Assembly: GCF_028369135.1 (NCBI RefSeq)
Contig: NZ_JAPWHW010000005.1
Coordinates: 62,001 to 126,000, forward strand
DNA length: 64,000 nucleotides
From: Roseovarius sp. ZX-A-9
GTDB taxonomy: Bacteria > Pseudomonadota > Alphaproteobacteria > Rhodobacterales > Rhodobacteraceae
Direction: 5' to 3'
Below the pieces are notes generated by a model, which was not told the DNA's origin, made no database searches, and saw only the letters and a list, made by a program, of their open reading frames with translations. Below, piece by piece: positions 39,301 through 48,781 of the stretch (positions are counted from its first letter, which is position 1; each line of letters begins with the position of its first letter). The position numbers were made by a program, and so were the translations under genes.

Positions 39301-41277
39301 TCATTCCGCTGCCACCTGTCGCGTACCCTCGACCGGGACCACCGCCGCATCGACAATCTTCAGCGTGGCTGAAATGCTGCCCTTGCGGCCATCCTCGTAG
39401 GTCACTTCGGTCTTGGTGAATATCTCGTCCGACCCGTCATAAAGCGCGGTCAGAAGGTCGTTGAACTTCTCCGAGATCACACCGCGCCGCACCTTGCGGG
39501 TGCGCGTCATCTCTCCATCGTCGGCATCCAGTTCTTTGTGCAACACAAGGAAGCGATGCACCTGACATCCCCCCAGCATCGGATCATGCGCCAGCGACCG
39601 GTTCACCGTCTCGACATGCTCGCGGATCGTCTCCAGCACCTTCGGATGTCCCGCCAGTTCCTGATACGACGCGTAACCAATGTTGTTGCGCTCCGCCCAG
39701 TTGCCCACGGCCGTCAGGTCGATATTGATAAAGGCGGTGCATTCCTCGCGGCCATTGCCGAAAACCACGGCCTCCAGGATGTTGGGAAAGAATTTCAGTT
39801 TGTTTTCAACATATTTGGGCGCATATAGCTCGCCCCCCGCCATCTTGCCCACATCCTTGGCGCGGTCGATGATGCGCAACTGGCCGGTTTCCTCGTCAAA
39901 GTAACCGGCATCGCCCGTCGCGACCCAACCTTCGGGGTCTTTCGTGCTCTTCGTGCTTTCCTCGTTCTTGTAGTAATATTCGAACACGCCGGGGCTGCGA
40001 TAGAACACTTCGCCATTGTCGGCGATACGGATTTCCACCCCCGGCGCGGGCACGCCCACCGTATCGGCGCGCACTTCGCCGTCGGGTTGCAGTGTGATGA
40101 AAACCGATGCCTCGGTCTGGCCGTAGAGTTGCTTGAGGTTGATCCCGAGCGAGCGGTAAAAGCTGAAGATCTCCGGCCCGATCGCCTCGCCCGCCGTATA
40201 GCCCACGCGCACGCGGCTGAGGCCAAGCGTGTTCTTGAGCGGGCCATAGACCAGCAGGTTGCCCAGCCCGTATTTCAGCCGGTCCATCATGCCCACGGAT
40301 TTGCCGTCCAGAATGTCGCCGCCCACCTTGCGGGCGTGCTCCATGTAGCGATCAAACAGCCATTTCTTGAAACGGCCGGCATCCTCCATGCGGATCATCA
40401 CGTTGGTCAGCTGCGTCTCGAAAACGCGCGGCGGCGCAAAGTAGTAGGTTGGCCCGATCTCGCGCAGGTCGGTCTGCATCGTGTCCGCGCTCTCGGGACA
40501 GTTCACGCAGAACCCGCACCAATAGGCCTGTCCGATGGAGAAGATGAAATCGCCCACCCATGCCATCGGCAGATAGGCCAGCACTTCTTCGGTCAGCCGC
40601 AGTTTGTCGAACTCGGACGACGACCTGGACGCCTCGATGATGTTGCGGTTGCTCAGCACCACGCCCTTGGGCTTGCCCGTAGTGCCCGAGGTATAGAGCA
40701 TGACACAGATGCTATCGTAGTTCAGCTTCTCGCGGCGCGCCCGCAACTCGTTGATGTTTTCTGCGTGGGTGGCGCGGCCCTTGTCCTGAATCTGACTGTA
40801 TTCATGCAGCTTGGAATGATCGTATTTGCGCAGACCGCGCGGATCGATATAGATCATGTGTTCGAATTCAGTCAGTTGGCCCTGAATCTCGATGACCTTA
40901 TCGACTTGTTCCTGATCCTCAACGATGGCGATGCGCGCACCGCAATGGTCCATGACATAGGCCATCTCGTCGGCCGAAGCGTCCTGATAGAGAGGAACGG
41001 GAATCGCGCCCACCGATTGCGCCGCAACGATGGCCCAGTAGAAATAAGGTCGATTGCGCCCGATGATCGAAATGAAATCGCCCTCTTTGACGCCAAGGTC
41101 GATCAGACCCAGCGCCAGCGCCTCGATCTCTTTTTCAGTTTCGGCCCAGGTCCAGCTCTGCCAGATCCCGTATTCCTTCTCGCGGTAAGCAGGGCGATTG
41201 GCGAACTGCGATGCATTACGTTGAAGCAGCGCCGGAATCGAGCCGAGCCCGTCCGTCGCCTCTATAGGCTTGGCCAA
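39301..41277 (-). CDS. Long-chain acyl-CoA synthetase (AMP-forming)
   Basis: A 658-aa ANL enzyme activating fatty or aryl-alkyl acids to CoA thioesters. The P-loop LYTSGTTGKPKGVVLSNRN is at about 194-212, and YGQTEASVFITLQPDGEV and WVATGDAGYFDEETGQLRII give the A5 and A7 motifs; the A8 hinge is DRAKDVGKMAGGELYAPKYV. It starts with TTG at 41277 behind GGAGG at ideal distance, with no in-frame ATG upstream. As first gene of the transporter cluster it probably traps the imported acid as a CoA ester. Confidence 0.92.
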   Translation of the reverse strand: MAKPIEATDGLGSIPALLQRNASQFANRPAYREKEYGIWQSWTWAETEKEIEALALGLIDLGVKEGDFISIIGRNRPYFYWAIVAAQSVGAIPVPLYQDASADEMAYVMDHCGARIAIVEDQEQVDKVIEIQGQLTEFEHMIYIDPRGLRKYDHSKLHEYSQIQDKGRATHAENINELRARREKLNYDSICVMLYTSGTTGKPKGVVLSNRNIIEASRSSSEFDKLRLTEEVLAYLPMAWVGDFIFSIGQAYWCGFCVNCPESADTMQTDLREIGPTYYFAPPRVFETQLTNVMIRMEDAGRFKKWLFDRYMEHARKVGGDILDGKSVGMMDRLKYGLGNLLVYGPLKNTLGLSRVRVGYTAGEAIGPEIFSFYRSLGINLKQLYGQTEASVFITLQPDGEVRADTVGVPAPGVEIRIADNGEVFYRSPGVFEYYYKNEESTKSTKDPEGWVATGDAGYFDEETGQLRIIDRAKDVGKMAGGELYAPKYVENKLKFFPNILEAVVFGNGREECTAFINIDLTAVGNWAERNNIGYASYQELAGHPKVLETIREHVETVNRSLAHDPMLGGCQVHRFLVLHKELDADDGEMTRTRKVRRGVISEKFNDLLTALYDGSDEIFTKTEVTYEDGRKGSISATLKIVDAAVVPVEGTRQVAAE

Positions 41278-41487
41278 ATTGTCTTCCTCCCAGATGCCCG
41301 TCTGCGCGGGCCGATCACCTCGACGGGCGATTCTCGCTACCTGTCAGAGTGATGCAATTACTCTCGCGGTCAACTTTTTCGTGAACATTTCTCAATCCCT
41401 ACGAATTGTAACAAGCACTGCAGGGCTTGACATCCCGACCCCGCTGCCCGGAACTGCGAAGCGATCAAATCGCGCGCGTGGCCCCAT

Positions 41488-42090
41488 ATGACCAAGCCTT
41501 CCCTGGAGTTCTGGTTCGAATTCGCCTCGACCTATTCCTATCTCAGTGCGATGCGCCTGCCGGAGGCGGCGCAGGCGGCGGGTGTAGACGTGCGCTGGCG
41601 GCCATTCCTGCTGGGGCCGATCTTTGCCGTGCAAGGCTGGGATACGTCGCCGTTCAACATCTTCGCCGCCAAGGGCCGCTACATGTGGCGCGACATGGAC
41701 CGTCGCGCTGCGCAGCTCGGGCTGAGCATCCAGAAGCCCGACCCGTTTCCGCAAAACGGCCTGCTGGCCGCACGGGTGGCACAAATTGCGCTGACCCGCC
41801 CCGAGGGCGTGGCCTTTTGCCAGACCGTCTACCGCGCCCAGTTTGAAGAAGGTCTGGACATATCGGATGCGACGGTGGTCGCCGCCTGTGCCGGGGCAGT
41901 CGGCCTGCCCGACGATATCCTGCCAGCAGCACAGGACGCCGCCAACAAGCTGGCATTGCGAGAAACAACCGCTGAGGCCACCCGACGCGGGCTCTTTGGC
42001 GCGCCCAGCTTCCTGATCGAAGACGAGCTCTTTTGGGGGGACGACCGGCTGGAGGATGCGCTGGACTGGGCCGCAGGCCACACGGCATGA
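41488..42090 (+). CDS. 2-hydroxychromene-2-carboxylate isomerase family (DsbA/GST-kappa fold)
   Basis: A 200-aa protein of the HCCA isomerase/GST kappa group. LEFWFEFASTYSYLSAMRLP has the Ser-containing active-site region (FASTYSYL, Ser position of the kappa fold). WRPFLLGPIFAVQGW and GLFGAPSFLIEDELFWGDDR are the conserved middle and end blocks. The true substrate may be a naphthalene-type intermediate or something unrelated, since most members are not in aromatic pathways. Its stop overlaps the start of the kinase gene (ATGA). Confidence 0.88.
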   Translation: MTKPSLEFWFEFASTYSYLSAMRLPEAAQAAGVDVRWRPFLLGPIFAVQGWDTSPFNIFAAKGRYMWRDMDRRAAQLGLSIQKPDPFPQNGLLAARVAQIALTRPEGVAFCQTVYRAQFEEGLDISDATVVAACAGAVGLPDDILPAAQDAANKLALRETTAEATRRGLFGAPSFLIEDELFWGDDRLEDALDWAAGHTA

Positions 42091-43985
42091 GCAATTACAC
42101 GACCACCGAGATGACGATGGCGGGCCTTAACCTGATCCAGCAGGCACTGACCATCTATGACAGCGACCTGCATCTCGCGGTCTGCAATCAGCGGTTTCAG
42201 GAAATGTTCGAACTGCCTGACGCGCTGGTCACGCCCGGCGCCAGCTTTGCCGAAACGATCCGCTATCTCGCGCAGCGCGGCGACTATGGCGATGTCGGCG
42301 ATCTGGAGCAGTTCGTCACCAGCCGCACGCAGATCGCCCGCGAGTTCGAGCCACATTACATGGAGCGCACACGCGCCAATGGCCGCACGATCAGCGTCGA
42401 AGGATCACCACTGCCGCAGGGTGGCTGGGTAACGGTCTATACCGATATCACCCGCACCAAACAGCATGAAAGCCTGCTGCGCGCCCGTTCCGAAGAGCTG
42501 TCGGACCAATTGGGCAGCTATTCGAGCGAATTGTCGGCCACCAATCGCCAGCTTGAGGCAACGGTCACCGCGCTGGAAGAGGCCAAGCGCCAGATCACCC
42601 GGATTGAGGCCCGCACGCGCCTGACAACCGAGATGATGCCCGCGCATATCGCCCATGTCGGCCCCGACCGGCGCTATACGTTCTCGAACCGGCGGCTGAG
42701 TACGATCATGCCCGGCAGCAAGGCCGAACTCGTCGGCCAGCGGATTGAGGACGCGCTCGACAAGCAGGCCTATGACGCGATCCACCCGTATGTGGAAAAG
42801 GCGTTTGCAGGCACGCCATCCGTGTTCGAGTTCACGCATGAACGCAGTTCGCGCCGCATCCGCGTCGCCCTTACCCCCGACCCCACGCAGGGCGGTATCT
42901 ATGTTCTGTCGATGGACATCACCGAAGAGACCCAGACCCGCGCCGCACTGCAACAGACCCGTCGCCGCGAGGTCGCCGCACAGATGACCAGCGGCCTTGC
43001 GCATGATTTTTCGAACCTTCTGACCATCATCCTCGGCATGCAGTCGAAACTGGCCCGCATGGACCTGCCCGAAGCGGCGAGCGCGTTGATCTCGGCCACG
43101 CAATCAGCCGCGCGGCGTGGTGGCAGCCTGCTGAACCGGATCAGCGACATGACCGGCCGTCGAGAACACAATCCCACGCCAACCGACCTGCCCGCTTTTC
43201 TGTCAGAGCTGGATACGCTGGTGCGCGCCGCGGTACCAGACGGCATGGAGTTCTGCATCGTCGCACCGGATCTGCCCGACCGGGTGCTGCTTGATTCTGG
43301 AATGGTGCAGGATTCGCTGCTCAATCTGGTTCTGAACGCCCGCGATGCCTGCGATGCACAGGGCCGGATCACGCTGACCGTCTCCGCCGTCAAGGATACG
43401 TGGATCGACTTTACCGTGACGGATACCGGGACAGGTTTCAGCGAAAGCGCGCTTGAGCGCGCATTCGAGCCGTTCTTTACCACCAAGGGCGGCGAAGGCT
43501 CGGGCCTCGGGCTCGTCATGGTCTATGATCTGACCAAGCTGGCAGGAGGGCGCGTGACCATCGGCAACACCGACACAGGCGGGACAGTGACGTTGCGCCT
43601 GCCTTTGCGCATCGCCGGGCATGCCCCGCCACGGGGGCTCGTCCTGCTGGTCGAAGACAGCGCCGACCTGCGTGATACCGTGCGTGACATGCTGCGCGAT
43701 GCGGGCCATAGCGTCATCGAGGCGACGTCAGTGCCCGAGGCGCAGGCACTGCTGGAGCAATTGCTCGAAATCTCGGCGGTTTTGTCGGACATCGTTCTGG
43801 AAGGCGACCAGACCGGCCTCGACCTGGTCGAGAAAGCGACCTGCCCGATCTTCCTGATGACATCGCTACCGCCGTCCGACCCGCGTTTCACCGCCGCGAC
43901 CGCCATCGCGCCAGTGCTGCGAAAACCATTTTCAGGCGCGGACCTGCACGCCTTTCTCACCGTCAAATCGGAGACTCCCCAATGA
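42087..43985 (+). CDS. Hybrid sensor histidine kinase with two PAS regions and a receiver domain
   Basis: A 632-aa kinase starting at 42087 in ATGA. Residues 10-120 form a PAS region (PAS_7-like), 135-175 a coiled coil (SSELSATNRQLEATVTALEE), and 175-285 a second PAS. The phospho-acceptor is His306 in SGLAHDFSNLLTIILG, an H-box of the CckA/NtrB-like HWE-free type. HATPase boxes are NLVLNARDAC (N), DTGTGF (G1) and GSGLGLVMVYDL (G2). The C-terminal receiver has the acceptor Asp568 (AVLSDIVLEG) and Lys in LRKPFSG. No membrane segment is seen, so it senses a cytosolic signal. It overlaps the response regulator gene. Confidence 0.92.
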   Translation: MSNYTTTEMTMAGLNLIQQALTIYDSDLHLAVCNQRFQEMFELPDALVTPGASFAETIRYLAQRGDYGDVGDLEQFVTSRTQIAREFEPHYMERTRANGRTISVEGSPLPQGGWVTVYTDITRTKQHESLLRARSEELSDQLGSYSSELSATNRQLEATVTALEEAKRQITRIEARTRLTTEMMPAHIAHVGPDRRYTFSNRRLSTIMPGSKAELVGQRIEDALDKQAYDAIHPYVEKAFAGTPSVFEFTHERSSRRIRVALTPDPTQGGIYVLSMDITEETQTRAALQQTRRREVAAQMTSGLAHDFSNLLTIILGMQSKLARMDLPEAASALISATQSAARRGGSLLNRISDMTGRREHNPTPTDLPAFLSELDTLVRAAVPDGMEFCIVAPDLPDRVLLDSGMVQDSLLNLVLNARDACDAQGRITLTVSAVKDTWIDFTVTDTGTGFSESALERAFEPFFTTKGGEGSGLGLVMVYDLTKLAGGRVTIGNTDTGGTVTLRLPLRIAGHAPPRGLVLLVEDSADLRDTVRDMLRDAGHSVIEATSVPEAQALLEQLLEISAVLSDIVLEGDQTGLDLVEKATCPIFLMTSLPPSDPRFTAATAIAPVLRKPFSGADLHAFLTVKSETPQ

Positions 43986-44683
43986 GCGCGCCCCTCGTGA
44001 CGATCCTCGATGACGAACCTGAGATCCGGCGCATGCTGGCCGACGCACTGGAAGAGGCCGGATTTCGAACCCTGACTTTTGGCCGCGCCACCGAATTCGA
44101 GGCCGCGCTCAAGACGACCACGCCGGACCTCTGTCTGGTGGATCTGTCCCTGCCGGATCGCGACGGGTTGACGCTGGTACACCGGCTGGCGCTGGAACAG
44201 GGCGCTGCGGTCATCATCATCTCTGGCCGCGCGCAGGTGCAGGACCGCGTGACCGGACTGGAACTGGGCGCGGACGACTACATCATCAAGCCGTTCGATC
44301 CCGCCGAGGTGGTGGCGCGCATCCGCGCCCGGCTGCGGCGCGACACCCCCATCGCCCCCGCCGCCGACGTGGCGCATTTCCAGGGCTGGACTGCCGCGTT
44401 TGACCGCTTCGTGCTGGTCGACGAGACCGGCCTCGAAACCCCGTTTTCACATGCCGAGGGTGAGGTGCTCCGGCTCTTTCTCGAACGCCCCAAACGCCTG
44501 ATCTCGCGGCAGGCAATGCAAGAGGCCCTGGGCGGCGCGGCAGGCGACAGCTTTGACCGGGCAATGGATGTGCGCATCTCGCGGCTGCGCACCAAGCTCC
44601 GCGAAGACCCCAAGAACCCGCGCCTGATCAAGACGATCTATGGTGCCGGCTACATTTTCCTGTCGGATGTCGACTGGGGATGA
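43982..44683 (+). CDS. OmpR/PhoB-type response regulator
   Basis: A 233-aa regulator; the receiver (1-120) has acidic pocket DDEP (10-13), acceptor Asp54 in CLVDLSLPDRDG, and Lys in IIKPFDPAE. The winged helix occupies 135-230 (PFSHAEGEVLRLFLERPKRL, RISRLRTKLREDPKNPRLIK, TIYGAGYIF). The gene begins inside the kinase stop (ATGA), so the two form a cognate pair; the kinase's own receiver suggests a phosphorelay or competing sink. Confidence 0.94.
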   Translation: MSAPLVTILDDEPEIRRMLADALEEAGFRTLTFGRATEFEAALKTTTPDLCLVDLSLPDRDGLTLVHRLALEQGAAVIIISGRAQVQDRVTGLELGADDYIIKPFDPAEVVARIRARLRRDTPIAPAADVAHFQGWTAAFDRFVLVDETGLETPFSHAEGEVLRLFLERPKRLISRQAMQEALGGAAGDSFDRAMDVRISRLRTKLREDPKNPRLIKTIYGAGYIFLSDVDWG

Positions 44684-44745
44684 TTGGGAGCCAATCACCT
44701 CAATAGGCCGTCGCTGCCTTGATATATGGCAGGCTACGCGAAAGC

Positions 44746-45072
44746 TCAGCCCTGTTCGGAACGCTCCAGGTGGGCGCGCATATGCTCGGCCTCCTGCCGG
44801 GCCTCGCGCAGCCCGTCCATCGTTGCTGCCAGCTCGGCCTCGGTCTGGCTCAGCTGATTGGTCAGCTCGGCCTCGCGTTGCTGCAGATAGGTGATCGCCT
44901 GATCGCGGGTTTCTTCGGCCTCATGCAACTCCTGCGCCATGCGGTCCAGCTCTCCCATGTCCGAGGATGACACGCGGATAAAACGATTTACCAGCCAGTT
45001 GGCGAACCAGCCCAGACAGAAGGCGACGAAGAGAATGATCGCCGTGGCAAAGATAAACTCAGTTCTGTTCAT
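44746..45072 (-). CDS. Small membrane protein with coiled coil
   Basis: A 108-aa protein from the ATG at 45072, which overlaps the end of the OmpA/BON gene by 14 bases. An N-terminal membrane helix (FIFATAIILFVAFCLGWFAN, residues 5-24) is followed by a long heptad-rich helix (about 40-105, with ELTNQLSQTEAELAATMDGL). It probably sits in the inner membrane with the coil facing the cytoplasm and may partner the upstream OmpA-like protein. No family name is certain. Confidence 0.75.
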   Translation of the reverse strand: MNRTEFIFATAIILFVAFCLGWFANWLVNRFIRVSSSDMGELDRMAQELHEAEETRDQAITYLQQREAELTNQLSQTEAELAATMDGLREARQEAEHMRAHLERSEQG

Positions 45073-47008
45073 CGGCTGTGCCTTCTTCTGCGACGGGGTC
45101 TGCATCAGGGTTCGTATCGGCGGATGTGTCTTCTTGACCCGCATCTTCTGCGGCTTCAAGTGTTGTTTCGTCAGCCTCTTCGGTCTCGGGCCGGATCAGC
45201 CGGAACTCGATACGCCGGTTTGCCTCCCGCCCCTCTTCGGTGGAATTGTCGGCGATCGGGTTCGCCTCGCCATAGCCGACGGCGGTGTAGTTGCTGGTGA
45301 TGATCCGCCGCGCGCGCAGCGCATCAAGCACCGCATTCGCGCGTGCCTGACTCAGTTGCTGGTTCATCGTCTCGCGCCCTTGGCTGTCGGTGTAGCCGCC
45401 GATCTCGATCTTGATATCACCGCAAGATTTCAAAACCTCGGCGATATCATCCAAGATACTCGCGCCATTTGCGTCAATCGTGGAGGATCCGGGCTCGAAA
45501 TTCAGCTTCCGCCCGACCTGCTGCTCGGCGAGCATGGCGATGCATTTCTCGGGCGTCGGGATATTGGCGATGGGATCGAGCTTTTCCTGATACGTCACTT
45601 TGATTTTGAAATGTTCCGCCTCGCCCAGCTTTTCCGCCAGCAGCCCGGCAATCTGGGCGCTTGCGTTCTTGTTCCCGGTATTGCCCACGACGCTCAGCGT
45701 ATGCGGCTCGACCACCACGGCACCGTTCGACAGATAGGCGAGCGCCTCCAGCCCGGTCAGCACGCGCACCGGCCAGTCGGCGGGCAGCCCTTCGACGACA
45801 CGCGCCTTGGTATAGACGCTTTCGGTGGTGAAACGTGCCTTGGCAAAGCTGTCCACGGTCTGCCGCAGCCGCTCGCTGCCCAGCCGTCCACGCAACTGCA
45901 CCAGCCCTTCGGGCGAAAGGGTGGCAACGAATTCGGGGGTGACGGGCGCTGCGTTGTCCTCCGGCGGCGGCAGTACAGCATGCAGCGCGAATACCTCGGG
46001 CAGAGCGGCATCGAGCGCGCCCACCACATCATCAAACACATCCTCGGGCGTTCCCTGCGCCGCGATGAGCGAAATATCGGCATCGGCGAAGGTCACGCTA
46101 CCGCCACCCAGTTCACCGATAGCAGAGATCGCCAATGCGCCCGCATGTCCCCATTGCGGCGTCGGAACGCCAAGGCCGATCACGCAATCCGTGTCATCCG
46201 TCAGGCCGGCCTTGGTCGCGGCATTGATGATTTGGGTGCGAGCCAATTCTGTATCGGCAGAGCAGGCATCGAACCGTGCTGTCCCCTCTTCGATCAGAAA
46301 CCTCAGGGTAAAGGGCGTGATCACCGGGCGCGGTGCAGAAACTTCCACATCCACCAGCAGCTTGGCCGGGATGCGCCGGTTCAGCTCGGTCTCCAGCGCC
46401 AGTTTCTCCTCGATGCTGTCGGTCATTGTCTTGATCGTGACCTGCCGGGCATCGATCGATATCTTGGCACGGTCAAGCTTGCCCAGCGCGCGCACCGCAT
46501 AGTCGATCGCTGTTTCCCAACCTGCGGGCATCGGGTAGTCGGCGGTTTCCAAAAGGTCGGTAACCTCGTCTGTCTTTGCTGACTTGACGATGCGCTCCAA
46601 CAGCACATCACGGTCCATCGCCGCGGGGATCAGGCCGATCAGCGACAGGCCACTGCCATTGCGCAGGATTTCCACGGAAAAGCGCGGCGGCTCGATATCG
46701 GCGCTGTCCTCGACCAACATCTGGTCGATCACCCGCGCCGCATCCACGACACCGCCCGCAACCGACAGCGCGGCAAAACGCGTGGCTTCGGTCGGCGCGG
46801 TCCCGGCGAGAAAAACCTGAAGGCCGTCAGCATCCACCTCGGCCCACTCCATCCCCTGAAGCTCGAGCGCGCGGCGGACCGAGGTCCGCGAATTGTCTTC
46901 GATAACCGTGACCGAAAACCCGGCTGCCACCCAGGCGAGGATCGCAGCCAGCAAGAATGTACCGGCAATGGCAAAGATCGAGGACAAACGCATCAGCGGG
47001 CCGATCAT
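45059..47008 (-). CDS. OmpA-like protein with BON-type repeats
   Basis: A 649-aa envelope protein. An uncleaved or signal-like hydrophobic segment (IFAIAGTFLLAAILAWVAAG) lies near residues 11-30. BON-type modules follow (about 45-100 with VFLAGTAPTEATRFAALSVA; further copies near 110-190 and 360-430). The C-terminal OmpA domain (about 500-610) has the peptidoglycan-binding pattern EIGGYTDSQGRETMNQQLSQ, ARANAVLDAL and NRRIEFRL. An acidic, Glu/Asp-rich tail ends the protein. It probably tethers the cell wall to a membrane complex. Confidence 0.85.
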   Translation of the reverse strand: MIGPLMRLSSIFAIAGTFLLAAILAWVAAGFSVTVIEDNSRTSVRRALELQGMEWAEVDADGLQVFLAGTAPTEATRFAALSVAGGVVDAARVIDQMLVEDSADIEPPRFSVEILRNGSGLSLIGLIPAAMDRDVLLERIVKSAKTDEVTDLLETADYPMPAGWETAIDYAVRALGKLDRAKISIDARQVTIKTMTDSIEEKLALETELNRRIPAKLLVDVEVSAPRPVITPFTLRFLIEEGTARFDACSADTELARTQIINAATKAGLTDDTDCVIGLGVPTPQWGHAGALAISAIGELGGGSVTFADADISLIAAQGTPEDVFDDVVGALDAALPEVFALHAVLPPPEDNAAPVTPEFVATLSPEGLVQLRGRLGSERLRQTVDSFAKARFTTESVYTKARVVEGLPADWPVRVLTGLEALAYLSNGAVVVEPHTLSVVGNTGNKNASAQIAGLLAEKLGEAEHFKIKVTYQEKLDPIANIPTPEKCIAMLAEQQVGRKLNFEPGSSTIDANGASILDDIAEVLKSCGDIKIEIGGYTDSQGRETMNQQLSQARANAVLDALRARRIITSNYTAVGYGEANPIADNSTEEGREANRRIEFRLIRPETEEADETTLEAAEDAGQEDTSADTNPDADPVAEEGTADEQN

Positions 47009-47054
47009 TATTGTTGATCTGAAACTCTTTAGGCCCGCCCGCGCCCGAGTTCAA

Positions 47055-48038
47055 TCAAAGGAACAGTGCAACGGCGAAAAACGGCAGGGGCAGCATCCCC
47101 GCGTCCCGATTCGAGCGAAAGAGCATGAGCAACCGACCTGTGTCCTCGGCATCAAAACGCGTGAGTTGCCGGAGCATGTGCAAACCAAACGCCCAAGGCC
47201 CCAGCAGCGCGATCAGAACGGCAATCGGATCGCCACCGCGCAGCGCCAGAATAACCGCCAGAGACATCAGGACAACGCTTGCCACCAGAAAACGCCGCAA
47301 CCATGTGGGCGACCGCTCGCCAAAGAGGCGTGCGGTGGATTTCACACCGATCAGCGCATCATCCTCGGCGTCCTGATGGGCATAGATCGTATCGTAAAAG
47401 AGCGTCCAGCAGATGCCCGCGAGATAAAGCACCACCGCAGGCCATTCCAGCCTCCCGGTATGCGCTGTCCAGGCCAGCAACGCGCCCCAGTTGAACGCGA
47501 TTCCCAGAAAGACCTGCGGCCACCAGGTGAATCGCTTGGCAAAAGGGTAGATCGCAACCGGCACCAGCGCGACGACCCCCAGAACGATGGCGGCGGGCGG
47601 AAAGCTCAGCAGGATACAGAACGCAATGAGGGCCTGCACGACAAGCCAGGCCAGAGCGCCCTTCACGCTGACCTGCCCTGACGGTATGGGCCGCGAGGCG
47701 GTGCGCGCTACGCTGCCGTCGATATGCCGGTCGGTGATGTCGTTCCACGTGCAGCCCGCGCCGCGCATTAGGAACGCACCGATGCCGCAGCCCACAAACA
47801 CCCACAGATCCAGCCACCGCGCCTGCCCGTCCGACAGCATCGCCAGCAGCAACCCCCACCAGCACGGCAACAGCAAAAGCCACGTTCCGATGGGACGGTC
47901 GGCCCGGCTGAGGCGCAGATAGGGGCGCGCGCGTTCAGGCGCCAGCCGGTCCACCCAGTTACCTCGCACGGAGTCGGCGACCTGGCCTGTCGGGGTCTCG
48001 GGGCTCTGGCCCTCTGGTATCGGATCGGGATGGGTCAT
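47055..48038 (-). CDS. ubiA: 4-hydroxybenzoate polyprenyltransferase
   Basis: A 327-aa integral membrane prenyltransferase that attaches the isoprenoid tail to 4-hydroxybenzoate in ubiquinone synthesis. The two Asp-rich Mg2+/diphosphate motifs are visible: GCTWNDITDRHIDGSVARTA (near 105-124) and YDTIYAHQDAEDDALIGVKS. Eight to nine hydrophobic segments follow the N-terminal tail. It is divergent from rsmE with an 11-bp gap between the start codons. Confidence 0.95.
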   Translation of the reverse strand: MTHPDPIPEGQSPETPTGQVADSVRGNWVDRLAPERARPYLRLSRADRPIGTWLLLLPCWWGLLLAMLSDGQARWLDLWVFVGCGIGAFLMRGAGCTWNDITDRHIDGSVARTASRPIPSGQVSVKGALAWLVVQALIAFCILLSFPPAAIVLGVVALVPVAIYPFAKRFTWWPQVFLGIAFNWGALLAWTAHTGRLEWPAVVLYLAGICWTLFYDTIYAHQDAEDDALIGVKSTARLFGERSPTWLRRFLVASVVLMSLAVILALRGGDPIAVLIALLGPWAFGLHMLRQLTRFDAEDTGRLLMLFRSNRDAGMLPLPFFAVALFL

Positions 48039-48049
48039 ATGTTGCCCTC

Positions 48050-48781
48050 ATGGCTACGGCAAAGATCAGGCTTTATGTAGAGCACCCGTTAGGGGCAGGG
48101 CAATGCGTTCCGCTGGAGCGCGCCCAGGCGCATTACCTCTTTGGGGTGATGCGGCAGGGCGTGGGAGCACAAGTGCTGCTGTTCAACGGTCAGGACGGTG
48201 AATGGCTGTCCGAGGTGACAGAGGCGGGAAAACGTGGAGGCGTGTTGTGCTGCGAGAAGCAGACAAAACCATTGCAACGGCCGCCCGACCTGTGGCTGCT
48301 GTTCGCCCCGATCAAGAAAGCGCGCACCGATTTCATCGTCGAGAAGGCCGCCGAGATGGGGGCCGCCCGCATCTGCCCGGTGCAGACCGAGTTCACCAAT
48401 TCCGAACGAATCCGGCAAGACCGCCTGCAGGCCCATGCGATCGAGGCCGCAGAACAATGCGGCGGCACCTATGTGCCCGAAGTGGCCCCGTTGCAAAAGC
48501 TCGACCAGTTGCTTGCCGGATGGGATGCCAGACGGCAGATCCTGTTTTGCGACGAAACGCTGGCAGGCCCTGCCTCCGCCCTTCCCGGTGCCACCGGGGC
48601 AGAGCATCCCTGGGCTATCCTGATCGGGCCTGAAGGCGGGTTTTCGATGGACGAGCGCGCGCGGCTGTCCGCCCTGCCCCACGCCCACGCAATCAGCCTC
48701 GGGCCACGCATCCTGCGCGCCGATACAGCCGCGGTGGCGGCAATGACGCTTTGGCAGCAGGCATTGGGGGACTGGCGATGA
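48050..48781 (+). CDS. rsmE: 16S rRNA (uracil1498-N3)-methyltransferase
   Basis: A 243-aa SPOUT-class methyltransferase. An N-terminal PUA-like part (RAQAHYLFGVMRQGVGAQVL) is followed by the knotted domain with KKARTDFIVEKAAEMGAARI, ILIGPEGGFSMDERARL and LGPRILRADTAAVAAMTLW, all RsmE hallmarks. Start at 48050, overlapping downstream with a small membrane protein gene by ATGA. Confidence 0.95.
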   Translation: MATAKIRLYVEHPLGAGQCVPLERAQAHYLFGVMRQGVGAQVLLFNGQDGEWLSEVTEAGKRGGVLCCEKQTKPLQRPPDLWLLFAPIKKARTDFIVEKAAEMGAARICPVQTEFTNSERIRQDRLQAHAIEAAEQCGGTYVPEVAPLQKLDQLLAGWDARRQILFCDETLAGPASALPGATGAEHPWAILIGPEGGFSMDERARLSALPHAHAISLGPRILRADTAAVAAMTLWQQALGDWR

